This document shows positions 17,766 through 26,624 of a stretch of DNA of 64,000 nucleotides, in pieces. The stretch lies in contig NZ_AP025477.1 in assembly GCF_024347415.1 (NCBI RefSeq), forward strand, positions 1,550,001 through 1,614,000, read 5' to 3'. A program made the position numbers and the translations under genes. The notes beneath the pieces were generated by a model. That model saw only the letters and a list, made by a program, of their open reading frames with translations. It made no database searches and was not told the DNA's origin. Each line of letters starts with the position of its first letter. The first letter of the stretch is position 1. This DNA comes from Vibrio crassostreae (GTDB lineage Bacteria > Pseudomonadota > Gammaproteobacteria > Enterobacterales > Vibrionaceae).

Positions 17766-18611
17766 ATGTTAGACATCAAAAAAATCACAACACTGAGCGA
17801 TTTAAGCGAACTAAAAACGGCTTACTTTGCTGATTCAACAGCACCACTTGATGACATGTGGCACTTCGGTTTTGTGCCAATGTCTGACCATTACGGTTTC
17901 TACGAAAATGACAAGCTTGTGGGTTACTGCGTGTTGAATGGTGAAGGCTACTTACTTCAGTTCTTCCTAGCACCAACCGCAAGCGCGAACATTGCCGACT
18001 TGTTCATCTTAATCATCGAAAACAACAGCTCTGTGATTGGTGATGTTAAAGGCGCATTCGTGAGCACGGCAGAACCACAATACTTGTCATTATGCATGGA
18101 TAACACCTGTTCATTTAAGGTGAACTCGTTGATGTATCGCCAAGACCAAGAAACAAACTCTAGTCGTAATTCGAATCGCATTGAAGACATCGAGATGACT
18201 CTCGCGACGGAAGAGCAGCTTGATAAGCTAGTGGAATTTGCTTCATCTGCGATTGGCGCGCCAAAAGAGTGGCTCACAGGTTACTACGGTAATTTGATTG
18301 CCCGCCAAGAGCTGTGGGGCTACTGGGAAAGTGAAAGCGTTCTTGCAACGGGAGAGTGCCGCAAGTTCGATGAGCACCAAACGCAGTTTGCAGACTTGGG
18401 GATGATTGTCGCGCAAGCAGAGCGTGGAAAAGGCTTAGCAACACGTGTGCTGAACTTTCTAACACAGCACGCCAACAGCCAAGGTTTAGAAGCGATGTGT
18501 TCTACAGAAAGCAGTAATATTGGCGCAAAAAAGGCCATCACACGCGCTGGGTTATCATCAAAGCATCGTATCTTGCAGTTTGATTTTAGCGAATTAAAGG
18601 AAACTGATTAG
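17766..18611 (+). CDS. GNAT-family N-acetyltransferase, two-domain
   Basis: 281 residues. The first half (1-125) resembles a degenerate GNAT fold (YGFYENDKLVGYCVL, then a LQFFLAP strand). The second half (about 140-275) has the acetyl-CoA site: ADLGMIVAQAERGKGLATRVL, matching the Q/R-x-x-G-x-G/A loop, then SSNIGAKKAITRAGL. Acceptor substrate unknown. Gene stands alone on the plus strand; ribosome site is weak (AAGCG). Small-molecule or peptide acetylation are both possible. Confidence 0.85.
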   Translation: MLDIKKITTLSDLSELKTAYFADSTAPLDDMWHFGFVPMSDHYGFYENDKLVGYCVLNGEGYLLQFFLAPTASANIADLFILIIENNSSVIGDVKGAFVSTAEPQYLSLCMDNTCSFKVNSLMYRQDQETNSSRNSNRIEDIEMTLATEEQLDKLVEFASSAIGAPKEWLTGYYGNLIARQELWGYWESESVLATGECRKFDEHQTQFADLGMIVAQAERGKGLATRVLNFLTQHANSQGLEAMCSTESSNIGAKKAITRAGLSSKHRILQFDFSELKETD

Positions 18612-18732
18612 CCTTGATTCGGATTAACAAACATCAAGACTAAGTTCTAACAATTGATACTGATAAAAACTGTCACCTCCAACGATATCCACATATAGTT
18701 GGAGGTGACAATCATCTGAAATAGAAGGTCTA

Positions 18733-19572
18733 ATGATCAATTGGTTACAGTCTCCAAAGTCCCCTGTAGTTGCTCAGTTCATTGATTGCTACTGGCTGAT
18801 TGAAAAGACGCCCGACGCTCAAACTCATCAATTTCCGATACTCAATCCCGATCCATCGGCACACATGATCTTATCGCCAAGCGAGCAGACATATCACTAC
18901 ACGATTGAGCAACAAGTCGATCAAGGAATTGGCAGCCATTTGCTGCTGCCACACCATAAAGCGATTGAACTGGATCATTCAAAGCCGTTTATTCATTTGG
19001 GTATCAAGTTCCATGTCGGCGCCCTGTACTCGTTAAATATTCCAGACTGTCCGCACCCCAGCCTAGACAGTGTTAACCCTATCGATCTCGCGAATTTGTT
19101 AGGTAATCCTAATGCCGAAGCAATGTCGCTGATCAAGCTCGCTCAAACCGACTTTGAAGCTTGTTGTCAGCAGTTGGATAAATTGCTGCTGCCTTGGCTA
19201 TCGACAGGTAAAACCGACAGACACAGCGAACTCACCCGCAAGGTGTTAGAAGTGCTTGGTACAACACCGATTGCAGAGCTCGGCGACAAACTGTTTTGCT
19301 CGCAACGCACCTTAGAAAGAAGCTTTAACAAGGTGACAGGACTGACATTGAAACAGTGCCAATCAATGAACAAACTCGAGGCGATGCTCGAATACTTATA
19401 CAAACGAGATTTTAATGACATTGATTGGATAGACGTCGCCTACCAATTTGGATTTAGCGATCAGCCACACCTGATTCGCTACCTTAAGAAAACCATCGGA
19501 TTAACACCGAATACCTACGCCAAAGAAGGTGGCTTAACCATTGATGTGTATGGTGGAGTGCGATCGGATTAA
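18733..19572 (+). CDS. AraC-family transcriptional regulator
   Basis: 279 residues. An N-terminal cupin-like sensing domain (DCYWLIEKTPD, then ILNPDPSAHMILS) of the type found in DUF6597 regulators is followed by a C-terminal AraC DNA-binding domain: first helix-turn-helix TPIAELGDKLFCSQRTLERSFNKVTGL is cut here to its key part LFCSQRTLERSF, second in VAYQFGFSDQPHLIRYLKK. Ligand unknown. It lies upstream of a small hydrolase gene on the same strand and could control it. Confidence 0.88.
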   Translation: MINWLQSPKSPVVAQFIDCYWLIEKTPDAQTHQFPILNPDPSAHMILSPSEQTYHYTIEQQVDQGIGSHLLLPHHKAIELDHSKPFIHLGIKFHVGALYSLNIPDCPHPSLDSVNPIDLANLLGNPNAEAMSLIKLAQTDFEACCQQLDKLLLPWLSTGKTDRHSELTRKVLEVLGTTPIAELGDKLFCSQRTLERSFNKVTGLTLKQCQSMNKLEAMLEYLYKRDFNDIDWIDVAYQFGFSDQPHLIRYLKKTIGLTPNTYAKEGGLTIDVYGGVRSD

Positions 19573-19669
19573 CGAACGCTCTGTCTTTTGTGTCCCATTA
19601 GCAGCAAGTTTTATTGAGTTTAGATTTGCGACTAAATATACTGGATACACCATAAGACGGAGGACAAAA

Positions 19670-20302
19670 ATGAATAATAAAAACAAACATATAGTTTTAA
19701 TTCATGGTCTATATATGCCTGCGTTGATCATGCAGTATCTGGATAGAAATTTCAAAAAACGTGGCTTTACAACGCACAAATTTGCCTACAACTCGCTGCG
19801 TTTCCCTTCAGCTGCTAAGCGCCTCAATCGTTTTATTAATGCGCGTTTTAATGAATACGATGAAGTCTATTTCTTTGGTCACTCACTGGGTGGCTTGCTC
19901 ATTCGTCACTACTTTAAGTTTTACCAACCCAACTTTGCAGACACCTGCATTATTACCGCTGGCACGCCACATAATGGCGCGACTATCGCTAAAACATTGT
20001 CTAACCACGGTCTTGGCTTTATATTTGGTTCGAGCAAAATGATCTTAAGTGATGGCTTAGGTGACTACGACATTGATGTCCCAATTGGCGTAATTACGGG
20101 CACCTACGACGCTGGTGTTGGACGTATTGTATTGGGAAGAAACCCAGGAGATGGCACGGTCACACTCGAAGACGCCAACCTAAGAGGCGCAACAGACACC
20201 TGCTCCCTCAAGCTCAATCACACCGCGCTTGTGTACTCTAAAGAAGTGGTTGCGCTATCTGCTCAATTTATCGAGCACAGAGCTTTCAAGAACGCTTCAT
20301 AG
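19670..20302 (+). CDS. Small lipase-like alpha/beta hydrolase
   Basis: 210 residues from ATG 19670, which has a clear GGAGGA ribosome site; the frame extends to 19541 but overlaps the AraC gene. The oxyanion-side motif HIVLIHGLYMP is at the N-terminus and the nucleophile elbow GHSLGG (Ser near residue 76) follows, as in PGAP1-like or lipase class proteins. A GDGTV motif holds the likely Asp and NHTALVYS the catalytic His. No signal peptide, so cytoplasmic or periphery-bound. Substrate is not known; an ester or thioester is likely. Confidence 0.83.
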   Translation: MNNKNKHIVLIHGLYMPALIMQYLDRNFKKRGFTTHKFAYNSLRFPSAAKRLNRFINARFNEYDEVYFFGHSLGGLLIRHYFKFYQPNFADTCIITAGTPHNGATIAKTLSNHGLGFIFGSSKMILSDGLGDYDIDVPIGVITGTYDAGVGRIVLGRNPGDGTVTLEDANLRGATDTCSLKLNHTALVYSKEVVALSAQFIEHRAFKNAS

Positions 20303-20422
20303 CTTTTGCGTTAGCTGTTTTCCGCTAACTTTTGTGCGCGTTAGCTACTGTATCTAGATCTGGTTCTCTTATTACTGCTTTCTTACTTCTGGTAGACCGA
20401 TACAAAGATAGACCAAAACAAA

Positions 20423-20450
20423 AATACCACTCTGCGATGAGAGTGGTATT
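20423..20450 (-). terminator. Rho-independent terminator of ctlX
   Basis: AATACCACTCT-gcgatg-AGAGTGGTATT; on the minus strand it is followed by TTTGTTTTGG, which fits termination of the gene that ends at 20502. Confidence 0.8.
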
Positions 20451-20501
20451 CATAGATTCATGACTGAAGTCAGTCGCTTGCTTTACTTTCTATAATACTC
20501 G

Positions 20502-21476
20502 CTACAGGAGATTAACTCGCGTTGGCAAGAACACCTCACCCAACATGCATCGCACCGAACCACCGCCGATGTCTTCGATCGTTTTCACGTTAAACGGGAG
20601 TAACTTTCCATGTGTCGAAAGCTGAGCTAACTGAGCTGGAGAGAATGCATCGTAAGCCGATTGAGACATCGCGATCACCTTGTCGCCATTCACTGTTTCC
20701 AGTTGCAGAATGTTGCCACAGAATCGGTTCATCTGATCGATTGAGATAGAGATAACCTGCTTATCTTTAGCAAGCGACTTCACCACAAAACGGCGTTCAA
20801 ATTCTGGGATCACTTCATCACAGATCACGCAGAAATTATCACCAATCGCCATCATCACATTGGTGTGGTAAATCGGCTGACCAGACGGCAATGCAGTTTG
20901 GAATGACACCACACGAGAATAGCCAATACGTTTTGCATAGTCTTCTAACACTTCACGGTCACAACGCTGAGAAAGCGCAGCATAGATAGTCTTATTGATA
21001 TGATCGATTACCATCACCCCCGTGCTCTCTAGATAAGAACCTTGTGCAATGTAAGACTCTAGAGACTCACTGTGGTTAACAATGCGACCAGACGCTTCTA
21101 GTGCTTCAATAAGCGCATTTGGCTTCACTTCATTTTGACGGTTTTCACACGCCATAGGAAACGTAAATAAGCTTCCGTCACCACAGGTGCTAAACCAGTT
21201 ATTAGGGAAGACCGCATCTGGAGTTTCCACACCAAGTTCTGGGTAATCAAACTCTACAACTTGCACACCTTCTTTACGCAACGAAGCGACCATCGCCTTA
21301 AATTCGGCCATGGTTTCTAATTTTACTTCAGCTTCGGTCAGATTAACTCTGTTCTGAAACTCATTATCTTGTGCCGTTTCTTCATTAAATTTAAATTCTT
21401 TTGGCGGCACCATAACAACGCAATTGGCGTTTTGAACATTCGTAATGTGAAGTGATTTTTTGTGTAGGTTTAACAT
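20502..21476 (-). CDS. ctlX: Citrulline-utilisation hydrolase CtlX (amidinotransferase superfamily)
   Basis: 324 residues of the guanidino-group-modifying (amidinotransferase/arginine deiminase) superfamily. Motifs: TPDAVFPNNWFST with substrate-binding Asp and Asn, IYHTNVMM with the catalytic His, and GGGSVRCMLGE with the nucleophilic Cys close to the C-terminus. CtlX proteins hydrolyse citrulline or a related ureido compound, freeing carbon and nitrogen; dimethylarginine hydrolase activity is an alternative. The gene stands alone with its own terminator. The upstream gap is long (about 600 bases). Confidence 0.78.
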   Translation of the reverse strand: MLNLHKKSLHITNVQNANCVVMVPPKEFKFNEETAQDNEFQNRVNLTEAEVKLETMAEFKAMVASLRKEGVQVVEFDYPELGVETPDAVFPNNWFSTCGDGSLFTFPMACENRQNEVKPNALIEALEASGRIVNHSESLESYIAQGSYLESTGVMVIDHINKTIYAALSQRCDREVLEDYAKRIGYSRVVSFQTALPSGQPIYHTNVMMAIGDNFCVICDEVIPEFERRFVVKSLAKDKQVISISIDQMNRFCGNILQLETVNGDKVIAMSQSAYDAFSPAQLAQLSTHGKLLPFNVKTIEDIGGGSVRCMLGEVFLPTRVNLL

Positions 21477-22075
21477 CTCAACCGTCCCTATCTTTTATTT
21501 ACCTCAGAATTGTAAACAACTTGTTACAACAAGATTCACTGAAAAGAATAATGATTTGAATATTTATCCCAAACAATTCCTGCAAAACTCAGTTTATTCG
21601 GTAATTTTTACTGCAAGATAACGACACATCAGAAAGAACCAACAGTTTGCATATGAGATACAGAATTTGCTGAATAAATATCCGAACTTCATTCTCTAGC
21701 TTGCTGCGGGTTTAGGTTACAATTTAATCCATTTAGCGTTAGGATTATCACCGTTGCATAACAATCAATTACGTTTGAAATAAGCTTAACTTTTCCTGTC
21801 CGATTCAATCTAAAATACGCGTCATGAAAGACACGCTTTGGACCTTTCCTGCGACATCGCTTAAACAACGTATTAGTGTTAAACGAACTCGTGAGCCAAG
21901 TTTTTCAACCAAACGCTTAAACTAAAATCCATCGAATGGCTTAATGCTTATAAGAACGAATTGGCGCTTATATAATTTCAAATCAAGACTGTTAAATTTC
22001 TAATCGAACCTATAAAAACAAAGCTACACAGACGATGCAGTTGCTAACAGATGCATTCGTTATAAAGGGAAATCT
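21477..22075. other. Long divergent intergenic region
   Basis: About 600 AT-rich bases between ctlX (minus) and an ABC exporter gene (plus). It should hold both promoters. A 33-codon frame at 21823 has no ribosome site and was not called. No clear hairpin or repeat stands out. Confidence 0.5.
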
Positions 22076-23926
22076 ATGTACAAAAAATTTGAAGGCTTTA
22101 CTGAAGCCTTTCCAAAGGGAGAGCCGATACAACCTCCTACTGGAATACTGGCATTTTGCCGCCATTACACTCGAGGTTTTGAAAAACCGTTAATCTTGCT
22201 CGGCCTAATGAGCATGACCATCGCGATCATCGAAGTCGCGTTGTTCGGTTACATGGGCCAACTGGTTGATTGGCTATCAACCAGCAACCCAGAAACCTTC
22301 TTAGCAGATAACCAATCCACACTAATGGGGCTTGGTGTTCTGTTATTGGTCGTGATGCCGATCTTGATCAGTGTTTACTCGCTCTTGCTTCACCAAACCT
22401 TGCTGGGCAACTACCCAATGTCGATTCGTTGGTTGGCGCACCGCTATCTTTTGAAGCAGAGCTTGTCGTTCTATCAAGATGATTTTGCCGGACGTGTTGC
22501 CACTAAAGTAATGCAAACATCGCTCGCAGTACGTGAAACCGTGACTAAAATGGTTGATGTGTTTGTTTACGTAACGGTTTACTTCACGGCAATGCTGTTC
22601 ATGCTTGCAGAATCAGATTGGCGCTTAATGGCTCCAATGCTGATTTGGTTGTTCGTTTATATCGGTATCCAGCTGCACTTCGTGCCAAAACTAAAAGACG
22701 TATCATCAGAACAAGCCGATGCGCGTTCGTTAATGACAGGTCGTATTGTCGATAGCTACACCAACATCGCGACGGTGAAACTGTTCTCACACAGTAAAAG
22801 AGAAACCGAATACGCCGAAAAAGGCATGGAAGGCTTCCTTGACACTGTGCACCGCCAAATGCGCTTGGTAACCGGCTTCAACATCTGTGTTGAGTTCGCT
22901 AACTATCTATTGGTGTTCAGCATTGCTGGTATCTCTATCTACCTATGGCTAGATAGCGCAATCACCGTGGGTGCAATTGCGATTGCAGTGAGCTTGGCTC
23001 TGCGTATTAACGGCATGTCGAAATGGATCATGTGGGAAATCGGTGGTCTATTTGAAAACCTAGGTACTGTGATTGATGGCATTAAAACGCTATCTAAGCC
23101 AATCGCTATCGAAGACAAGAAAGACGCTGAGCCACTTAAAGTTCCACAAGGCGGCATCAACTTCGACAACGTAAGCTTTAACTACGGTGAGAACAAGGGC
23201 GTGATCAACAACCTTAATCTCAACATTAAGCCGGGTGAAAAAGTGGGCTTAGTGGGCCGCTCAGGTGCAGGTAAATCAACCTTGGTTAACTTGCTGCTGC
23301 GTTTCCATGATGTAGAAAGCGGTCGCATCCTGATTGACGATCAAGAGATCTCAACAGTCACGCAAGACTCGCTGCGCAGCAACATTGGTATGGTGACCCA
23401 AGATACTTCACTGTTGCACCGCTCGATCAAAGACAACATTCTTTACGGTCGACCTGAAGCATCAGATGAAGAAGTTTACGCAGCCACTAAACAGGCGCAC
23501 GCACATGAGTTTATCGAAACCCTAACCGACCCATTTGGCAACATTGGATACGATGCTCAAGTAGGTGAAAGAGGCGTTAAGCTTTCTGGTGGTCAGCGTC
23601 AACGTGTGGCTATCTCACGTGTTCTTTTGAAAAATGCGCCACTATTAGTTCTGGATGAAGCGACGTCTGCACTCGATTCTGAGGTAGAAGCGGCAATCCA
23701 AGAGAGCTTGATTGAGTTGATGGAAGGTAAAACGGTTATCGCGATTGCACACCGACTATCGACCATTGCAGCAATGGACCGTTTGATCGTACTTGACCAA
23801 GGTAATATCGTTGAAGAAGGCACGCACCAAGAGCTGATTACACAAAATGGCATCTATGCTCAATTGTGGAATCACCAAACCGGTGGCTTCATTGCCGATG
23901 ATATTGAACAGGCTACGAGCGCTTAA
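22076..23926 (+). CDS. ABC exporter, fused permease and ATPase
   Basis: 616 residues. Residues 35-330 carry six transmembrane helices of the type I exporter fold; residues about 360-600 form the ATPase, with Walker A GRSGAGKST, Q-loop VTQDTSLLH, signature LSGGQRQR, Walker B LLVLDEATSALD and the H-loop IAHRLST. The half-transporter should act as a homodimer. Substrate is not predictable; lipid, peptide or drug export are all known in this group (MsbA-like organisation). It is monocistronic with a terminator at 24064. Confidence 0.9.
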   Translation: MYKKFEGFTEAFPKGEPIQPPTGILAFCRHYTRGFEKPLILLGLMSMTIAIIEVALFGYMGQLVDWLSTSNPETFLADNQSTLMGLGVLLLVVMPILISVYSLLLHQTLLGNYPMSIRWLAHRYLLKQSLSFYQDDFAGRVATKVMQTSLAVRETVTKMVDVFVYVTVYFTAMLFMLAESDWRLMAPMLIWLFVYIGIQLHFVPKLKDVSSEQADARSLMTGRIVDSYTNIATVKLFSHSKRETEYAEKGMEGFLDTVHRQMRLVTGFNICVEFANYLLVFSIAGISIYLWLDSAITVGAIAIAVSLALRINGMSKWIMWEIGGLFENLGTVIDGIKTLSKPIAIEDKKDAEPLKVPQGGINFDNVSFNYGENKGVINNLNLNIKPGEKVGLVGRSGAGKSTLVNLLLRFHDVESGRILIDDQEISTVTQDSLRSNIGMVTQDTSLLHRSIKDNILYGRPEASDEEVYAATKQAHAHEFIETLTDPFGNIGYDAQVGERGVKLSGGQRQRVAISRVLLKNAPLLVLDEATSALDSEVEAAIQESLIELMEGKTVIAIAHRLSTIAAMDRLIVLDQGNIVEEGTHQELITQNGIYAQLWNHQTGGFIADDIEQATSA

Positions 23927-24063
23927 TTTTTGTGCTATTTTAAAAGTGCGGCGTGATTCACAACAATTTGTTAATTAGTGGTAAATTACACGTGGCAGAA
24001 TGTTATGTCGTAATTATATAATGACATTAACACCAAAGACGCCTCGCTTGCGCGTTCTGGAAT

Positions 24064-24096
24064 AAGGCTAGACTTCGGGGGGAGGCTAGCCTTTCT
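24064..24096 (+). terminator. Rho-independent terminator
   Basis: AAGGCTAG / CTAGCCTT stem around a G-rich loop, followed by TCTT, 140 bases after the ABC exporter gene. Confidence 0.7.
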
Positions 24097-24213
24097 TATG
24101 CCCCTAGATCAGCAACCTTTCCCCACCTGTTACGTAAACTTCATCGATCCTTTTGTTTTTTTCTTGGCGTTTTTTTCTTAAAATGCGCGCAGTATTATTT
24201 CTAGAGATCAACC

Positions 24214-24918
24214 ATGAACAAAAGTGTCTTAACTAACGTTATCGCGTTAGCACTGCTTGCTGGCGGCTATGCGACAGCAAACCAATACTTGCTTTACGCA
24301 GGCCTATTCGCATTTTCAGGTGCCATAACCAACTGGCTTGCGATTCACATGTTGTTCGAGAAAGTACCCGGCCTATACGGTTCTGGCGTTATTCCGGCGC
24401 GCTTTGAAGAGTTCAAGGCAGCCATCAAACAACTGATGATGGAGCAGTTCTTTACTGAAAGTAATATCGACCGCTTCCTAAGCAGCGAGATGACAGGAAA
24501 ATCGCTTAATCTAGAGCCTGTGATTCAGAAGATCGACTTTAATCCTGCATTCGACTCACTGGTGCATGTTATCGAGAACTCACAGTTTGGCGGTATGTTG
24601 GCAATGGTTGGTGGTACAGAGGCACTACAGCCGATGAAAGCGCCGTTTGTTGAGAAGATGCAAGAGTCAGTGATTGAAATCAGCAAGAGTGACTCTGTAA
24701 AAAATGCCATCAAAGACGAGTTAGAATCGCCTGCGATGATGGATGAAATCAAAGAGAACATTGAGGCGATCATTGATCAGCGCTTGAATGAACTGACACC
24801 GAAGCTTGTAAAAGAGATGGTTCAAACCATGATCAAAAAACACCTTGGCTGGCTAGTAGTATGGGGTGGTATATTCGGTGGTGTGATTGGCTTAATCTCT
24901 GCGGCAATTACGCTGTAA
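24214..24918 (+). CDS. DUF445-family membrane protein
   Basis: 234 residues. Two hydrophobic helices at the N-terminus (about 7-25 and 28-48, with the family motif GAITNWLAIHMLFEK), a soluble helical region with repeated amphipathic segments (60-205), and a hydrophobic C-terminal helix (about 212-232, GGIFGGVIGLISAAI). DUF445 (YheB/YjiN-like) proteins have no assigned biochemical function. Gene stands alone and is followed by a strong terminator. Confidence 0.85.
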   Translation: MNKSVLTNVIALALLAGGYATANQYLLYAGLFAFSGAITNWLAIHMLFEKVPGLYGSGVIPARFEEFKAAIKQLMMEQFFTESNIDRFLSSEMTGKSLNLEPVIQKIDFNPAFDSLVHVIENSQFGGMLAMVGGTEALQPMKAPFVEKMQESVIEISKSDSVKNAIKDELESPAMMDEIKENIEAIIDQRLNELTPKLVKEMVQTMIKKHLGWLVVWGGIFGGVIGLISAAITL

Positions 24919-24965
24919 GTAAGCCGGACAAGTTTATCGGATTACTCTTGCTCTAACGTCCCACA

Positions 24966-24996
24966 AAAATGGAAGCTTATTGGCTTCCATTTTTTA
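24966..24996 (+). terminator. Rho-independent terminator
   Basis: AATGGAAGC-ttattg-GCTTCCATT followed by TTTT, shared between the DUF445 gene and the convergent Lrp gene. Confidence 0.85.
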
Positions 24997-25032
24997 TATC
25001 TAAACAAACACGCTTGAAGTAAAACCGGTGCC

Positions 25033-25521
25033 CTACTTTAAGGTTGCCAACAATTCAGGGTTAACACCAAAGCCCTTTTTATGCTCTTCAATCACGACCT
25101 CACTGCGTGTCTGAATCACACCTGGCAAGGTACCTAACTTTGTTGCCATAAACGCTTGGTACGCCTTCATGTCTTTCACTCGAACCTTGATCATGGTATC
25201 GAAGTCTCCCGACAATGAATAACATTCTTCCACCTCGGGCATCATTTCAACCGCTTGGGCAAACTTATCAAAAATAGAAAAGCTAGTCTGGTCGAGACGA
25301 ATATGGATAAAAACTTGGACATCGAGTCCCAACTTTTCTGAACAAAGCTCAGCATGATAGCCTGTGATATATCCCTCTTTCTCCAATCGCTTGAGCCTGT
25401 CAGAGCAAGGTGACGTCGTGAGGTTAACCTGCTTTGCAAGTTCAACAACAGGCAAACGCCCCTTCATATGCAGAATTCGTAGTATCTCTTTATCGATACG
25501 ATCAAGTTGATGCTGAGACAT
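25033..25521 (-). CDS. Lrp/AsnC-family transcriptional regulator
   Basis: 162 residues from the ATG at 25521 (AAGGA ribosome site); the frame to 25563 gives a non-family extension. N-terminal winged helix-turn-helix (LDRIDKEILRILHMKGRLP, then VELAKQVNLTTSPCSDRLKRL) and C-terminal RAM ligand-binding domain (CYSLSGDFDTMIKVRVKDM). Ligand probably an amino acid. Targets are not known; ctlX and the put genes lie within 5 kb and are candidates, as Lrp-type proteins often control amino-acid catabolism. Confidence 0.9.
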   Translation of the reverse strand: MSQHQLDRIDKEILRILHMKGRLPVVELAKQVNLTTSPCSDRLKRLEKEGYITGYHAELCSEKLGLDVQVFIHIRLDQTSFSIFDKFAQAVEMMPEVEECYSLSGDFDTMIKVRVKDMKAYQAFMATKLGTLPGVIQTRSEVVIEEHKKGFGVNPELLATLK

Positions 25522-25800
25522 AACATTCCTTAAACATTCTAAATTCCGCTCAGTATATTCCATACCTAGAGCAATCGAAGAAAACCTCGCTCACACATTT
25601 AAAAAACTAAATGCACGCATGGCATTCACGTCAAATATAAATAATTACAAATAGATAACGGAGCTTATAAATCAAACTCTGATTATTAACAAATTATTAT
25701 AGAAATGACCCGATTAACAAATAAGTTGAGCCGGAAACGAAAGAAAGGATATAGGCCAGAGTGAATAATAGAATTATCAAAGAGAAAGGATGACTCTATT

Positions 25801-25971
25801 ATGAAAACGCAAGAACTCGCATATAAACCTTACGGTATTGGTTCATGGACATACGTAACGGTATCAAAAGATGTTGCTCAAGCACTAGCAAATGAGTACT
25901 CAAACTATGGTTGGGATGTGAAGATTAATGGCAATGCCATTGAAACTGAACTTGCACTCAAAGCAGCCTAG
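25801..25971 (+). CDS. Small hypothetical protein, 56 residues
   Basis: The frame starts with ATG at 25801 behind AAAGGA and ends at TAG 25969-25971, immediately followed by a strong terminator. The product begins MKTQELAYKPYGIGSWTYVT and ends ELALKAA. It has an aromatic-rich first half and no cysteine, signal peptide or membrane helix. Its own ribosome site and terminator argue that it is a real small gene. Function unknown. Confidence 0.7.
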   Translation: MKTQELAYKPYGIGSWTYVTVSKDVAQALANEYSNYGWDVKINGNAIETELALKAA

Positions 25972-25979
25972 AAACGCAA

Positions 25980-26004
25980 AAACCTCCTAACACGGAGGTT
26001 TTTT
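25980..26004 (+). terminator. Rho-independent terminator of the 56-residue gene
   Basis: AACCTCC-taacac-GGAGGTT followed by TTTT, starting 9 bases after the stop codon. Confidence 0.9.
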
Positions 26005-26033
26005 GAATCAAGTTAGTAAGCACTCACTATGGG

Positions 26034-26258
26034 TTAGGCTAAACCAACTTGGGGAACAGTACTTCCGGTTTCGCAGCGGCAATTGCACGTGCGGCAGAAG
26101 TGCTGAGTTTCCATATCGTAGTACAGATTTCCACTAAATAGCTTTGACGTCCATTGCATCATACGGCCAGAGGCTGTCTCGGGCTCTGTTTCACAACGTT
26201 TCATTATAGACTTATGTAGTGTTGTTTTTTTACATCCTTTGCAATAGAGATCAGGCAT
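26034..26258 (-). CDS. Small Cys-rich, zinc-ribbon-like protein
   Basis: 74 residues. Two cysteine pairs, YCKGCKKTT at residues 6-9 and FCRTCNCRC near 54-60, are spaced as in a zinc ribbon. The region between has an aromatic helix or strand (MMQWTSKLFSGNLYYDMETQ). No membrane segment. ATG at 26258 follows AAAGGTATG-type sequence (weak AGG site). Function unknown; nucleic-acid or protein binding is a guess. Convergent with the 56-residue gene. Confidence 0.65.
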   Translation of the reverse strand: MPDLYCKGCKKTTLHKSIMKRCETEPETASGRMMQWTSKLFSGNLYYDMETQHFCRTCNCRCETGSTVPQVGLA

Positions 26259-26453
26259 ACCTTTGTCCTATAGGTCTTTAGTGGTTACTGACAATTGACA
26301 CATCATGTCCAATTCGGTTCCACAATTCACCGAGCTAATGACAAAAGTGAGCGCTAAGTTCAAAAAACAGCCACTTTTCTATTTTGTTTTTTGACATCAA
26401 ACGCGATCAACAAGATTGATCTTTCATTTCTCGCTCAAGATCCTACGCTTTCG

Positions 26454-26468
26454 ATTTACATTGTAAAC
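26454..26468. other. parS2 centromere-like site (ParB2 binding)
   Basis: TTTACATTGTAAA (core 26455-26467) matches the known Vibrio chromosome-II parS2 consensus TTTACANTGTAAA exactly. One of six in the window and 28 kb from parAB2. Confidence 0.8.
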
Positions 26469-26539
26469 CCCAATTTCAACATCAGAAAACCTCGAATAGA
26501 CTTAATTTGAAATAAGACAAAGGCCGTACTCACATAAAA

Positions 26540-26570
26540 AAATAGAGCCACCAAAGTGACCCTATTTATT
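26540..26570 (-). terminator. Probable terminator of putP
   Basis: AAATAG..CCAC-caaa-GTGA..CTATTT imperfect stem; on the minus strand it is followed by TTTTTTATG, downstream of putP. Confidence 0.65.
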
Positions 26571-26578
26571 ACTCTAAG

Positions 26579-26593
26579 TTTTACAATGTAAAT
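26579..26593. other. parS2 centromere-like site (ParB2 binding)
   Basis: TTTACAATGTAAA (core 26580-26592), an exact consensus match, 125 bases from the previous site and 33 bases below the end of putP. It lies in the 366-base gap between the Cys-rich gene and putP, which also holds the first site and the terminator. Confidence 0.8.
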
Positions 26594-26624
26594 TCGGCTG
26601 TTTTTTAACCGATAGTCATTGGGA

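Noticed and set aside
19716..19732. TGATCATGC in the small hydrolase gene as an RctB site
   Set aside because: Single copy, no CTTTC tail, within coding sequence; a chance GATC match.
21823..21924. 33-codon frame beginning MKDTLWTFPATS
   Set aside because: No ribosome site and no terminator; within a long divergent promoter region.
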